Shown: positions 45,547-56,494 of the stretch, one piece after another
How positions within the stretch are numbered: the first letter of the stretch is position 1
Layout of the letters: every line of letters starts with the position of its first letter
Assembly (NCBI GenBank): GCA_947652605.1
Contig: OX393582.1
Coordinates: forward strand, 12,610,544-12,674,543
Length of the DNA stretch: 64,000 bases
Reading direction: 5' to 3'
Source: Elmis aenea
Taxonomy: Eukaryota; Arthropoda; Insecta; Coleoptera; Elmidae
The notes under the pieces: model-generated
What the model was told of the DNA's origin: nothing
What the model saw: only the letters and a program-made list of their open reading frames with translations
The model's database searches: none
Position numbers and translations under genes: made by a program

Positions 45547-46967
45547 TAGGAATATTATTATTTTTCCAAATTCTACTCGACATCACACAGAATATCTAGG
45601 CATTCTGTTGAATACCGGAATTATACACTTTTCCGCTAACATAATATCTTTATCATGATTTCAACAGTAATTTTTATATAAACTTGTTTATATTACAAGT
45701 AACTAACTAATTCTCTAGCACGCAAGTGTGATCTTAATTTTCCAGCGACAAAAATAAATATAATACTAATTAATGGCATAATTGTGCTTAAGAAGTGCAT
45801 ATTAAAATGTTTTTTTTTCCTACATAGAACTGAGTTTAAAGATACTTAATAATATAGCATCGCTTTTATTATGATAACGAAACTAACTTTTTAAGTAATT
45901 TTTCATTTATTTTCGCGAAAATGGCAAAGAAAGATTTATAGACGACAAACCTTACGTTATCAAAATGTTTCGCTTTCTTCCGTAGCAGAAGAATTAAATA
46001 TTAGCCGTTTTATCTCTGATTTTACATTACAATTTTAAATTAGACTTATCGTATAGAATTCCTAACGTAACAGTTGACTGTCGAAATTTTCATCAATATT
46101 CACTGCACATTTAATTCAGCAACCATGTTAAAAATTGTAGAGGAGCGGTTGTTAAAAAAAAATTAAAAAATGTACTTACTTCTTTCTTAATGCACAACCT
46201 ACTGCAACTTAAATAACTTGATACACTATTGTGAGTACACCTAGTTGGAATTAGTGCTGCTTCTGTGCAAGGTTATCCAGTTATACCAACGGCCAGTGTC
46301 AAAACATCGTTATATGTCATCCGCTTGTTTTTATCTCTCTTTGCACCACATATTATAACGACAACTATTGCTCAGCTCTATTTTATGCTGTATTTTTGCT
46401 AGTTCCAAATATTCTCGTTTATAAACAGTTACACTGTAGCACACACCTGTCATCAAAACTGGGTATTTCGAAGGTGTCTTTTACATTTATCAACACATTT
46501 TTATTTAACACATTGTACTAAAGTGTATAACACTATACTAAGAAGTAGGTGCATCAAGGAAAAGTCGATTAACGTCAGCAAAACCGCCAAAAATTCACTT
46601 TGAATTTTAAGTTTTGTTTTGTTCGCAGATTAGATAACTTGATTTTGATGTTAAATAGGAAACCCAACTTTATTAGCCTTGACATTCCAAAAGCGGTAGG
46701 GATTTCCAAGATGGTTTTATTATTTAGAATATATTCTCACTATATCGCAAATTTTTTCAACAAATCATCAACAATCAGTGCCGCAGCTACGATTTTTTGC
46801 CTATGGTCATCTACCAAAACCTTGTACATCGTTTAAAATTAAATAACAATTAAAAACCATTATCCTAAAAAAATTTGGAAATAAACACTAACTTGTGCAT
46901 ATAAAAAAATTTATACTGTTTTTTTTTGTTAGTTCAAAATATTTTGCAAAAAATGTAAGTAAATTAA
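45547..46967. other. AT-rich sequence
   Basis: No supported feature. Frames at 46600-46836 and around 45900 have no recognisable domain. Confidence 0.4.
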
Positions 46968-48545
46968 AAGCAAACCTGCTAGTACAAAGGGAGCTGCATA
47001 AAAAGTTGGCACATTCAAATATGGAATGTTCAAATCTGGAAAATGCACCGGTAGAATCATTCAAATCTCGAATCGTTCAAGGGTGGAATCACTCAACACA
47101 GGAATCATGCAGCGATGGAACCATGCAACACGGGAATCGTTCATCGCTGGAAAGCTCAAATCTGGAATCCAGAAATTAAGAATTTTTGATGCCCTCTATG
47201 CTGCAACAGCCTAAGTTAAATTTAATTACAGGACGCTTCGTTTTATATTTTGTCTTAACTTATTAAACTTAGTAACAAAATGAAGCCCTGAGAGAGGCGC
47301 AGCTTTTGAAGTAAGAAATTATTGTATAGTGGAAGATAAAACATCGCGTTAATGTATCTCAAGGGCTACAAATTGGGTCAAAGTTGCCTTATTTTAATGC
47401 TTAGTCAATTTCAAAATGTGTGTCTAGCACCATTTTATTGTTTTTCATTGTGATAAAATAAATGATATTTAGACCATGTCAAAAATATATTTATCATTTT
47501 CATTTAGTTTTTGGTTTCAGTTATTAGTTTCAGTTTTCAATTTTAATGATAATTGTTAGCTAAAAATTAGTTTATCACTCGAGTAGTTTTTTATTCAAAA
47601 ATTATTTTAACGTGCCTCGTCACAATTTTTTAAATTTATTTTTGTAAGTTATTTTCTCTTTGTAATTGACTAAACATTGTAATTATGCAACTTTTCCCAA
47701 ATTCGTAGCCCTTGAAATATGTTAACACGATGTTTTTATCTTCCACTATACAATATCTTCTTCTTCTTAATCGATCCCTCTTGTTCCTTTCGGTGTCGGG
47801 GTATGCTTTTCTATTTCTGTATTATGTTTCTCCACTCCTGCCTATCGTTAGCTAATTGTGGCACATCTATTCAGCTGACTCCCTTTTCTTCTAGTCTCTG
47901 CCGCACTTCTTTTTCCCATTTTATTCTATTTCTCTTTCCTTTTATCTGCATTTTCAATCCTATTTTCGCGTATCTACTTTCTGACATGCGTAGTAAAAGT
48001 CCAAGCCATCTTAATTGATTCGTCTCCATCTTTTTTTTAAATATCTGTTACTCCTAGGTTATTTCCAATTTTTTCGTTACTGATTTTATCGATCAGTCTA
48101 CATCCCTCTATTCTTCTCAAAAATCTCATTTCCTGTACCTGTATTCTTTGTTTTTGTTTTTGTGTTAGTGTCCAAGTTTCTAAACTGTACGTGAGAGTGG
48201 GTACGTACACTGTACACTGCATTAAAAACTCGCGTCTTCGTTTCTTTTGATATTCCCTTCTTACTTATCAAACATTTATTAGTGGAGTAGTACAATAGTT
48301 AAGAAAAAATATAAAACGTAGTGTTCTATAATTATTATACTTAGGCTGTTCTAATATAGAGGGCAGCAAAAGTTTTTAATTTCTGAATTCCAGATTTGAG
48401 CTTTCCAGCGATGAACGATTCCCATGTTGAATGGTTCCATCGTTGCACGCGTTGAGTGATTCTAGCGTTGAACGATTCGAGATTTCTATCGGTGCATTTT
48501 TAGACTTAAACAATTCAAATTTGAATATTCCAGATATTAATAGCC
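46968..48545. mobile_element. Fold-back element with 16-bp iterons (copy 2), interrupted
   Basis: The left arm (about 46968-47400) is mirrored by a right arm made of 47700-47752 and 48301-48545. GTAGCCCTTGAAATATG at 47706 pairs with the complement near 47377. Near the outer end of each arm lie about ten degenerate 16-bp units of the form AATCATTCAACNCTGG (47030-47175 plus; 48380-48530 minus). A retroelement fragment splits the right arm at 47753-48300. Frames at 46895-47214 are repeat by-products. Confidence 0.7.
47753..48300 (-). pseudogene. RTE-type reverse transcriptase tail inserted in the fold-back arm
   Basis: The minus-strand frames read VYVPTLTYSLETWTLTQKQ, QRIQVQEMRFLRRIEG, CRLIDKISNEK and NLGVTDI, then the basic tail. 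These are the final motifs of an RTE-like reverse transcriptase, the same subfamily as the copy at 56.5-58.9 kb. The 3' end carries TTAAGAAGAAGAAGAT as a simple tail. The uninterrupted arm at 530-845 shows the empty site. ACAAT occurs on both sides (47751-47755 and 48294-48298), a plausible target duplication. Confidence 0.85.
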
Positions 48546-48718
48546 TACCCTACAAAGTAATAATTGCATAAATAATAGAAAACTGATTCCTACTAATTCC
48601 TCAAGCAGAATTTATGGAAAAAATTAAAAATGAAACCTGAAGGGGATATGCAAAATTTTATAAATATCATTACAAATTTGTGAAATGTTAAGATTTAAGA
48701 TCGTAGAAAAAGTAAGCT
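48546..48718. other. Unassigned AT-rich sequence
   Basis: Nothing recognised. Confidence 0.4.
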
Positions 48719-48836
48719 ACATAACGCGAGTTGTAAAGAATTTACACACTCGTGGAAATACGCAACCGCCGCTACGCGGCTTTGTACACCACTTTTCCAC
48801 TCGTCCGTAATATGCTTCTTACAACTCTTGCTATGT
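48719..48836. repeat. Short hairpin MITE, about 118 bp
   Basis: Ends ACATAACGCGAGTTGTAA and TTACAACTCTTGCTATGT are inverted repeats. CACTCGTGGAAA and CCACTCGTCCG lie in the inner stem, and GCCGCTACGCGGC is at the apex. TA is next to both ends. Confidence 0.7.
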
Positions 48837-49029
48837 AATATACTATTAATAAACTCTGTCGAATTATTATAGTATTACAAAGATCTTAGCACAAAATTAA
48901 CGAAAGTAACATTTTGAAAATATCTTGGGAATTCCCGGGACAATAAGTATATTTTGGGAAATAAAAAATAGCTTAATATGCACCGGGATCCCGGAAAAGA
49001 AACCTTAATGTGACCTAAATAAAGGTTGG
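48837..49029. other. Unassigned sequence
   Basis: It contains GGGAATTCCCGGGA and CGGGATCCCGG palindromes close together but no defined element. Confidence 0.35.
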
Positions 49030-49560
49030 CAAGCAAAAAAGACATAAGGTGCAACTAGAAAAACAACTAGCGGCTAGTGAAACAGAGTTAGAAGAACCAT
49101 CAACTTCACAAGAGTCGCAAAAACTGAAACCTGTTTGATGTTGGGAATGTCTAATAAATTTAGATAGAAAGCATTTAAACAGATGCAACCATTGCAGTCG
49201 CGTTCTGTTTAATAATCACCAGACAATTACTTGTTCGGCATGGAAACGTAAATATTTTTTTTTATTGCCATTATTATGTAACATTCATTACTAGCAACTA
49301 TTTTGGAGTAGTTGATACTACCAAAAGTTGTTTAAACAAAGTATACCAAGCTTGTTATTAAGTTTTTACTTGATAATCATGATTCTATACAGTACAGAGC
49401 TTTGGGGTCAATACTGACCCCAGTGGTATTACCTGTCATTAAAAAAATACGGTATTATGGGGGTTTTGGGCAGTCAAAAGCCAGAATTGCGAAGTGTAAT
49501 CCGTTAGTGCTTTAAAGAACTCTCGGTCATGACTGAAACCACGTTTGTTATACCCCAGTA
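49030..49560 (+). mobile_element. piggyBac remnant: cysteine-rich tail and GGGGTCA palindrome
   Basis: The plus frame at about 49031-49260 reads AKKKRHKVQLEKQLA, TSQESQKLKP, a stop, CWECLINLDRKHLNRC, NHCSRVLF and HQTITC. This is the CxxC, CxxC, H, C pattern of the piggyBac C-terminal cysteine-rich domain. About 150 bp later stands the palindrome GGGGTCAATACTGACCCC (49409-49426), the type of iteron found inside ends of related elements. The outer limits and TTAA sites were not identified. Confidence 0.5.
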
Positions 49561-50412
49561 ACGCCATTGTTTTATATAACATTTGTTTCTTTTTCCTTCA
49601 CAAAGTAAACATATTTACGCACGAGTGAACATGTAAAACAAGAAATTGTTTTTAAAATTATTTTCATAAGCAGGAAATATTTTTCTGAATACTTAGACAC
49701 CAACATGGTAATGCACAAGCGTGCCAATAGCGAGCAACTGGACCGAAAATTTCCGTTTTTTTTTTGTTTAAGCATGGTTAAGCAATATTCTAAAATGATT
49801 GTGAGTGAGCCTAATACGATTGCAGGTAATGTAAACCGCTGGATCCTTGCAAATGAAGCTCAGAATTAAAGTAGGGTTGCTCAATGTCACTATTTGCATT
49901 TTGCGCGCAAGTCAAATGCTAAGTAACTCCTTAAATATACAATTATCTACGGCAACGCGCAAATGATCTGACAAATGTTTACCACTGCTAATGGGATTGC
50001 TCATTTGTAAAGCAAATCACTTCGCAAATTTAATTTCCTTTCCAATTTAACATCAAACGTTAAGCATTTTAATGAATACAAATTTAATTTTATCAATAAT
50101 TACTGCAACGCACTGTACGTAAATTGCTTCGAAAAAAGAAGTGTAAAAGTAATAAAAATTAAAACAAAAAGTACCGTCGTCTATGCATAATGAAGTATTT
50201 AAGCTTATCTTAAAGGTGACCATGAAATAAATTAGAATGGTTACTTAAACTTTTGTATGAAAAAAAAAGTAACTATTAATTTAGAACTTATTGCCAACTA
50301 TAAAAAATGCCGTTTTGTTTATTTATACTTAAATCTTAACAAAAATATCACACCTGTTATACTTTTTCTGCGTCCGTCCGAAAAATCAATTGTTTCCGAT
50401 CAATTTTTAGGC
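49561..50412. other. AT-rich intergenic sequence
   Basis: Nothing supported. TTTACTGGCCTAGGCCAG at about 50427 also occurs, diverged, near 53270. Confidence 0.4.
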
Positions 50413-50452
50413 GGGAAAATACATCTTTACTGGCCTAGGCCAGAAAGTAACT

Positions 50453-51811
50453 GAGGTCCGTGAAGTTAGCCCCCCCTCTGTAAAAAAAGTAAAATGAAAA
50501 CATAACCATACGTTTGTACCGCGTTTGTACCGGATTGTACCGTAAAAATGTTCGTTTGTACCGTTTCCGTTAATTAGTTATAGCCAATTTAATTAGTGGG
50601 GGCTAACTTCACGACAACCCCCCTAATCAAGATATTTCACTTTTTTTTATGCCAATCGTTTGTACCGGATTGTACCGTAAAAATTTTCGTTTGTACCGTT
50701 TCCGTTAATTACTTATAGCCAATTTAATTAGTGGGGGCTAACTTCACGACAACCCCCCTAATCAAGATATTTCACTTTTTTTTTATGCCAATCGTTTGTA
50801 CCGGATTGTACCGTAAAAATTTTCGTTTGTACCGTTTCCGTTAATTAGTTACAGCCAATTTAATTAGTGGGGGCTAGCTTCACGGTCACGCTAAAATCTA
50901 ACACGCACATACTTATTAATTTCTTTCTATACTATAACTATATTTATCATTTTTATAAAGTTATTTGAACAAATATTAACGTATATTTCGGTTATTGGAA
51001 GTTATTCGTGTTTTATATCGACAAAGACTATTCTTAGAACATATTTAAAACCACGTTTTATGTTCTTGATACCGCCAAGCAACATTACCTCACTTAATAT
51101 TAAATTAAGTATAATTATTGATAGAGGAATGGTACAAACAAAAATTTTACGGTACAATCCAGTACAAACGCGGTACAAACGATTGGCACAAAAAAAGTGA
51201 AATATCTTGATTAAGGGGGGCTGTCGTGAAGTTAGCCCCCACTAATTAAATTGGCTGTAACTAATTAACGGAAACGGTACAAACGAAAATTTTTACGGTA
51301 CAATCTGGTACAAACGCGGTACAAACGATTGGCATAAAAAAAGTAAAATATCTTGATTAGGGGAGGCTGTCGTGAAGTTAGCCCCCACTAATTAAATTGG
51401 CTGTAACTAATTAACGGAAACGGTACAAACGAAAATTTTTACGGTACAATCTGGTACAAACGCGGTACAAACGATTGGCATAAAAAAAGTAAAATATCTT
51501 GATTAGGAGAGGCTGTCGTGAAGTTAGCCCCCACTAATTAAATTGGCTATAACTAATTAACGGAAACGGTACAAACGAAAATTTTTACGGTACAATCCGG
51601 TACAAATGATTGGCACAAAAATAGTGAAATATCCTGATTAGGGGGGGCTGTCGTGAAGTTAGCCCCCACTAATTAAATTGGTTATAACTAATTAACGGAA
51701 ACGGACAAACGATAATTTTTACGGTACAATCCGGTACAAACCCGGTACAAACGTATGGTTATGTTTTCATTTTACTTTTTTACAAAGGGAGGGGGCTAAC
51801 TTTACGGACCT
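50453..51811. mobile_element. Palindromic tandem-array element with GTTTGTACCG iterons
   Basis: The ends are AGGTCCGTGAAGTTAGCC and the complement of AGGTCCGTAAAGTTAGCC. The left arm (to about 50885) holds three tandem units of about 135 bp. The right arm (51125-51811) holds at least four inverted units of 135-146 bp. A 240-bp unique spacer separates them. Each unit has three or four GTTTGTACCG words, CCGTTAATTAGTTATAGCC and GTGGGGGCTAACTTCACG. No coding sequence is present and no target duplication was resolved. Confidence 0.8.
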
Positions 51812-52385
51812 GAACATACGATTTTTATATTATTATTTATATTAAAAATACTACTTGCTTTTTACATCTGCTATTTGAATTTACGCTATTTTCACTAACG
51901 CCATCTATTAACTATAATATGATTCATTGCCAAATGCCGGCCATATTCCATGAAAAATTATTCAACAAACTTCAAAGGTGACGACAGAAGCTGTCCTTAC
52001 TGTATGATCTCTATACTGTGATTTGAGTACGAGTACAACTCTGATGCCATTTCGTAGCCGTCAAGCAGTGGCGGTCAAATGTCACAAGACTGACGCTACT
52101 TTTTGACAAACGATAATTGAAGATTTTAATATTTTACTCTGGTTAAACAGTTAAAGTATTTACACTATATCGGATATCTTTATTAATACAAAAAAAAGTT
52201 TGTTTTTTTTTAAATTGTATTAAAATGCTTTTTAACGCATCATTTACAACTTCATATCATTAGATCCAATGATTTGTATTTTTTAAATAATTTATAAACA
52301 AAATCACATTACCATAAACTTTTTGGTTTTGCTAAAAAAATGTCATTGTCAAAAATTGTTGTATGTGTCTAAAATGTAACTGAAC
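51812..52385. other. Upstream flank of the HMG-box-like gene
   Basis: No promoter element could be identified with confidence. No repeat ends were recognised. Confidence 0.4.
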
Positions 52386-52742
52386 ATGGGAAACTGCGAA
52401 GGAAAAATAACACGTAATTCATTTTTCAACTACTTAATTGACTTTAGACACAAAAATCCCACATTGACTAGCACCCAGAGCGCCATCAAAGGGTCGGCAA
52501 TTTGGAATCGAATGTGTGAAACGGAGAAAGAACCTTATCGGCAGATGGCCAAGTGCGCGCCGAAAATGCTAAGACACAGGTGCAAAAGAAGATTCTGTGG
52601 GAAGTCCTCTTACCGCATACGAATTGCGCTTGTCGAAATTAGGTCGCCCCGATACAATTGCCAGTCAAAGATACAATCAAAACGGAAACAAAAAAGAAAT
52701 GTTCTTGCAATATTAATTAAAAAGAAGCCTAAGCATAACTAA
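52386..52742 (+). CDS. HMG-box-like basic protein, possible sperm nuclear protein
   Basis: The frame encodes 118 residues. Residues 11-56 resemble the MST-HMG box of insect sperm chromatin proteins: NSFFNYLIDFRHKNP, then IKGSAIWNRM, EKEPYRQMA. The spacing of the aromatic pair, Arg21, Trp40, Lys48, Tyr51 and Ala55 fits. The rest is rich in Lys, Arg and Cys (Cys57, 66, 71, 92), ending KKKPKHN, as expected for a protamine-like DNA-condensing protein acting in spermatid nuclei. That role is inferred from family knowledge. The ATG at 52386 gives a compact single-exon gene. The stop lies 27 bp before a large fold-back element at 52769. The C-terminal half is less certain: a second frame is also open there, so a frameshift or a decayed gene copy is possible. 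Confidence 0.55.
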   Translation: MGNCEGKITRNSFFNYLIDFRHKNPTLTSTQSAIKGSAIWNRMCETEKEPYRQMAKCAPKMLRHRCKRRFCGKSSYRIRIALVEIRSPRYNCQSKIQSKRKQKRNVLAILIKKKPKHN

Positions 52743-53244
52743 GTTGTATCGAATAAGTAAAGTCTGTGCACTATAATGTTTATTATCGAACTCCGTTAAT
52801 GGAAATGTGATATCAAACTTGTTACTCCTTATGTTTTATTGAAATATTTTAACCTATATTAAAACAGTTTTTAGTATATTTAATGTTGTGTTTTGTTTGC
52901 CAAAAATAGTGAGTAAGTGGTAAATCTACCTATCCTATACGTTCTCCTGATAATCCTATATGTTGTATAAGCGTCTGCTTTAAACACAATAATGGTTTTA
53001 GAGCAAACTTGAAAGAGATAAACCAAAATACAATGTTGTGTAAGTTAACTGGAACAAACAGGATAATAATAAAAGAAAAGCACCTTTTCAAAATTAATCT
53101 ACTTGCCATCTTTCAGTAATTTTTATTTTTTTAATATTTGAAAAAATGTGTGCAGAGAAATGAAGACTATGTTGTAAAATGAAGAAAAGCATTAAGATGA
53201 TGCACTTATTAATTTCAGTAAGATTTTGCTTGAGTGTTACTTAG

Positions 53245-53308
53245 CTGGTTGCCATGGTAAAAACACCTCTTTACCTGCCTAGACCGGAAAGTAACTGGTT
53301 GCCATGGT
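53245..53308. repeat. Direct repeat CTGGTTGCCATGGT, 50 bp apart
   Basis: Two copies (53245-53258 and 53295-53308) flank TTTACCTGCCTAGACCGG, which resembles TTTACTGGCCTAGGCCAG near 50427. About 120 bp later the frame MDGDDSDFGVSGGRRKIL could be the start of a lost gene or transposase. Confidence 0.5.
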
Positions 53309-53573
53309 GATGTCAAACAAGCGTAATTATACAACCAAGCGAATGTTCACTTGTAGTTTGTTAAGTTATTGTTAAATTATGGATGGTGACGATAGTGACT
53401 TTGGTGTCAGTGGTGGACGCAGAAAAATATTGTACATTACATACCTGTAAAGTGTTTTTACTGGACTCGTTCCGGTCTTGTTAGGTAAATAACTATTTTA
53501 TACCAACTTTTATTTATTTTAATTAGGTTTTAATACAATTAATGTCAGATATTAATGCTATTACGGAGGTTAA

Positions 53574-54178
53574 CCTCTTAAGCTGTTATGCCGAATATAA
53601 TCGTCATCGGCCTTGGTCATGAATAGCGACTATGCCGTACATATTCGCTTTGAGTAAAATTGTGTATATCTTATTGTATTTGAGGAATACGTACGCTACG
53701 TCATTAGATATAGGATTACATACTTTATGGCGTCAACTATTTAGTTGGTTCGAAATCGTTTCCAGCGCCATTTGCCGATATTTACTGTGTTCTGTGCTTT
53801 AAAAAAGGAAAAAGAAAAGAAAGTCGTTATTGGTGTGCAATTTGCAGCACGGGCCTTTGCCCTGAACCTTGCTTTAAAGATTTTCATACCAAAAATTAAA
53901 TTTTTGAAAACTTTGTACTGTTTTGTAATATTTTTAAAAACATGCTAAATGGATAATTATGCATTGTTGTGTGATAAAATATGTTGTATAAACTAAAAAA
54001 AAGTAAAATTTTCAATAATTTTTAGGTTTTATTAACTTTTTAATTAATATTTTCGATACAATTAATATAACGTACGAGATTTTTTATGCAATGGTAATGA
54101 CGTAAATACTCGCTAGCGGTCTAGAGTTCGTGTCGCTGTGAAAGGCTTCGCGCGCAGAGGCTGTGTCCACTTAAGAGG
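53574..54178 (+). mobile_element. piggyBac element remnant with TTAA flanks
   Basis: TTAA at 53570-53573 and 54179-54182 bounds inverted ends CCTCTTAAG. It contains the transposase cysteine-rich tail at about 53768-53881 and otherwise no coding sequence. It lies inside the large fold-back. Confidence 0.8.
53768..53881 (+). pseudogene. piggyBac transposase C-terminal cysteine-rich domain
   Basis: One frame gives DIYCVLCFKKGKRKESRYWC, then AICSTGLCPEPCFKDFHT and the stop. The CxxC, CxxC, C, C, H order is the cross-brace zinc finger that ends piggyBac transposases and helps them contact their terminal repeats. QRHLP, just upstream in another frame, marks a frameshift. The catalytic core is absent. 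Confidence 0.8.
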
Positions 54179-55002
54179 TTAATAGACTATTTTATTTTTT
54201 ATCCTTTTTTATATTCCCATCGTAACATAGTATCAAAATATTCTGATTAAAATATTGGGTAGAAAACGATTTATAACAGGTGTAAACGAAATCGGGCTTT
54301 GCCACTTATTTTTCATTGATTTATAAATTAAACACAACAAATTTTATACATTTATATGTGCATGAAACCTGATTATCTGCACATACGCTCATCATTTCTA
54401 GTTTTGCCGGAAATTACTGTAACTTTGTTATTTAAAATATAACGCCGTGTATATTTTTACATTTTAAAAAAGGCACTGACGTACGTTTTTAATATCTTCT
54501 AAAGTGAGTGTGCTTAGAAATACACTTAAGCACGAGGATCTTACTGAAATTAATAAGTGCATCATCTTGATTTAAAGGCTTTTCTTCATTTTACAACATA
54601 GTCTCAATTTCTCTGCACACAATTTTTTCAAATATTAAAAAAATAAAAATAACTGATAGATGGCAAGTAGATTAATTTTGAAAAGGTGCTTTTCTTTTAT
54701 TATTATTCTGTTTGTCCCAGTTAACTTACACAACATTGTATTTTGGTCTGTCACTTGCAAGTTTGCTTTAAAACCATTATTGTGTTCAAAGCAGACGTTT
54801 ACACAACATTATAGGATTATCAGGAGAACGTATAGGATAGGTAGATTTACCACTTACTCACTATTTTTGGCAAACAAAACACAACATCAAATATACTAAA
54901 AACTGTTTTAATGTAGGTTAAAATATTTCAATAGAACATATTAAGGAGGAACAAGTAATATCACATTTCCATTAATGGAGTTCGATAATAAACATTATAG
55001 TG

Positions 55003-56179
55003 TTAACTGTAGATTAAGATAATGCAGCAGTTTTTCCTTCATTAATTAATTCTGATTTGTAAAAAATTGTTGCTTAATAAATTCGGTATGACTCTCGTAC
55101 TATATGACATAAAAAGTTAAGCCTATAATTTATATCTCAGTTCAACACTCTTTAACTTTAATGTTGTTAAGTTTTAAGACTACTAATACCGACTTAAGCT
55201 AACGTTTTTTTTTTTTAATTATACTTAAAATTTATCACAAATAACTCAGCTAAAACTGCACAGTTTCTTCTACACAATTTTACGTACAAGCAATTGCAAA
55301 AGATTCACGAGACATTTATTGTTTTTTCATAATTTTATACTATAAATCAATAGCCAGTTCTCTTCGTCTGCAGCAAATATATCATCTAGGTTTTGTTTCA
55401 ATAACTGAAACAATATCTTAAAACGTAAAAGATGGCTTAAAGCTTTACCTTATTGTTTTAGTCTTTAACATATCGGGGATTCTCTGCGTTTTATCTTTGG
55501 GATGCAAAGATATGGTTAGCATAAAATGTAATCATATTTAACCAATTTACAAAGTGCTGTATAAATTTAATAAAAAAGCGTCGCAAGTAACTCCTGTGTT
55601 TGGTAGTATTATCGGTTTATTTTTTATCAGTACGACCTTTTATGTTTTACAAATACAACTTTTACTGTTTATTAAAACTATAATAATTACCTGTTCAAAA
55701 TGACCCGTCAAGTGTATGGTTCCAAATATAAATGGTATTTGATTAGATTAGTAAATTTTACTGTCTATTACAATATTCGCAAAGAGAATTTCCAGGACAC
55801 ATAAAAGCAGAGTACTCTGAAATAATGGAAAATAATTTAGTGCCCTTTCAACAGGTGGCAACAAAGAGATTGTGGTCGCTGGCAGCCACTAAAAACCTTA
55901 AATTGCTTGAACCTAATGTTAAATTAATATTGCCTTTCTAGTCATAGGGACAGTTCATGCTTTACATTTTATCGTCGTAAATCAACTCCTAATTTTACTA
56001 TAAAAGTAGGAGTTACTAAAACACAATTAGATACACCTTATTGACAATTAAACTAGAAAATATTAAACTCCATACTTGTATAACAATGCCAAACTCGAAT
56101 AAAAACGGAGTGTGATAAAATAAATTCTTTTATGAGGATACAATAATAAATAGTGCAATAAAGGTGTAACAAGTGTATT
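55003..56179. other. AT-rich intergenic sequence
   Basis: Nothing recognised. Confidence 0.45.
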
Positions 56180-56494
56180 GTGCACTGGAGGGAGAGTGAT
56201 GCTGTAGGATGTGAGAACGACGAATATACGTCAGATTTGACAAAAATAGATATGCTTACGAACATGATTAGAGAAACAATGAAAGATATGAAAGAAACAA
56301 AACATCTCGAGAGCGACGAGTATACGTCGGAGGATTCGAAAAGGAAAAGCGAACAGGACATAGAAGACATAACAAAAGAAAGAAAAAAGAGTAAAAAGAT
56401 TAACAGGACACCTCAAAAAGAGAAAGAGGATAAAACGGATACGCTAATGAACATGATCAAGGAAGTAATGGGAGCAAGATATATATTTTTTTAA
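56180..56494 (+). pseudogene. Charged N-terminal region, possibly from an RTE-type ORF
   Basis: The 104-residue frame contains two similar acidic words, NDEYTSDLTK and SDEYTSEDSK. A basic block KERKKSKKINRTPQKEKEDK lies between the helical runs MLTNMIRETMKDMKE and LMNMIKEVM. Charged, coiled-coil-like N-termini of this kind precede the endonuclease in RTE-type elements, but no catalytic motif confirms it. The frame stops where the minus-strand retroelement begins, suggesting that element inserted into it. Confidence 0.35.

Larger units (their letters stand above)
52769..55002. mobile_element. Large fold-back element with about 470-bp arms
   Basis: The left end CACTATAATGTTTATTATCG matches the complement at 54983-55002. 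The arms (about 52769-53240 and 54530-55002) stay recognisable to AATTTCAGTAAGAT, with a few indels. The 1.3-kb interior contains a piggyBac remnant (53574-54178) and a short repeat with GGTTGCCATGG. Frames in the arms are mirror shadows. No target duplication is visible, so a plain inverted duplication is an alternative. Confidence 0.7.

Noticed and set aside
56053..56416. Minus-strand frames rich in Ser, Phe and Ile
   Set aside because: Antisense shadows of the acidic and basic plus-strand ORF.
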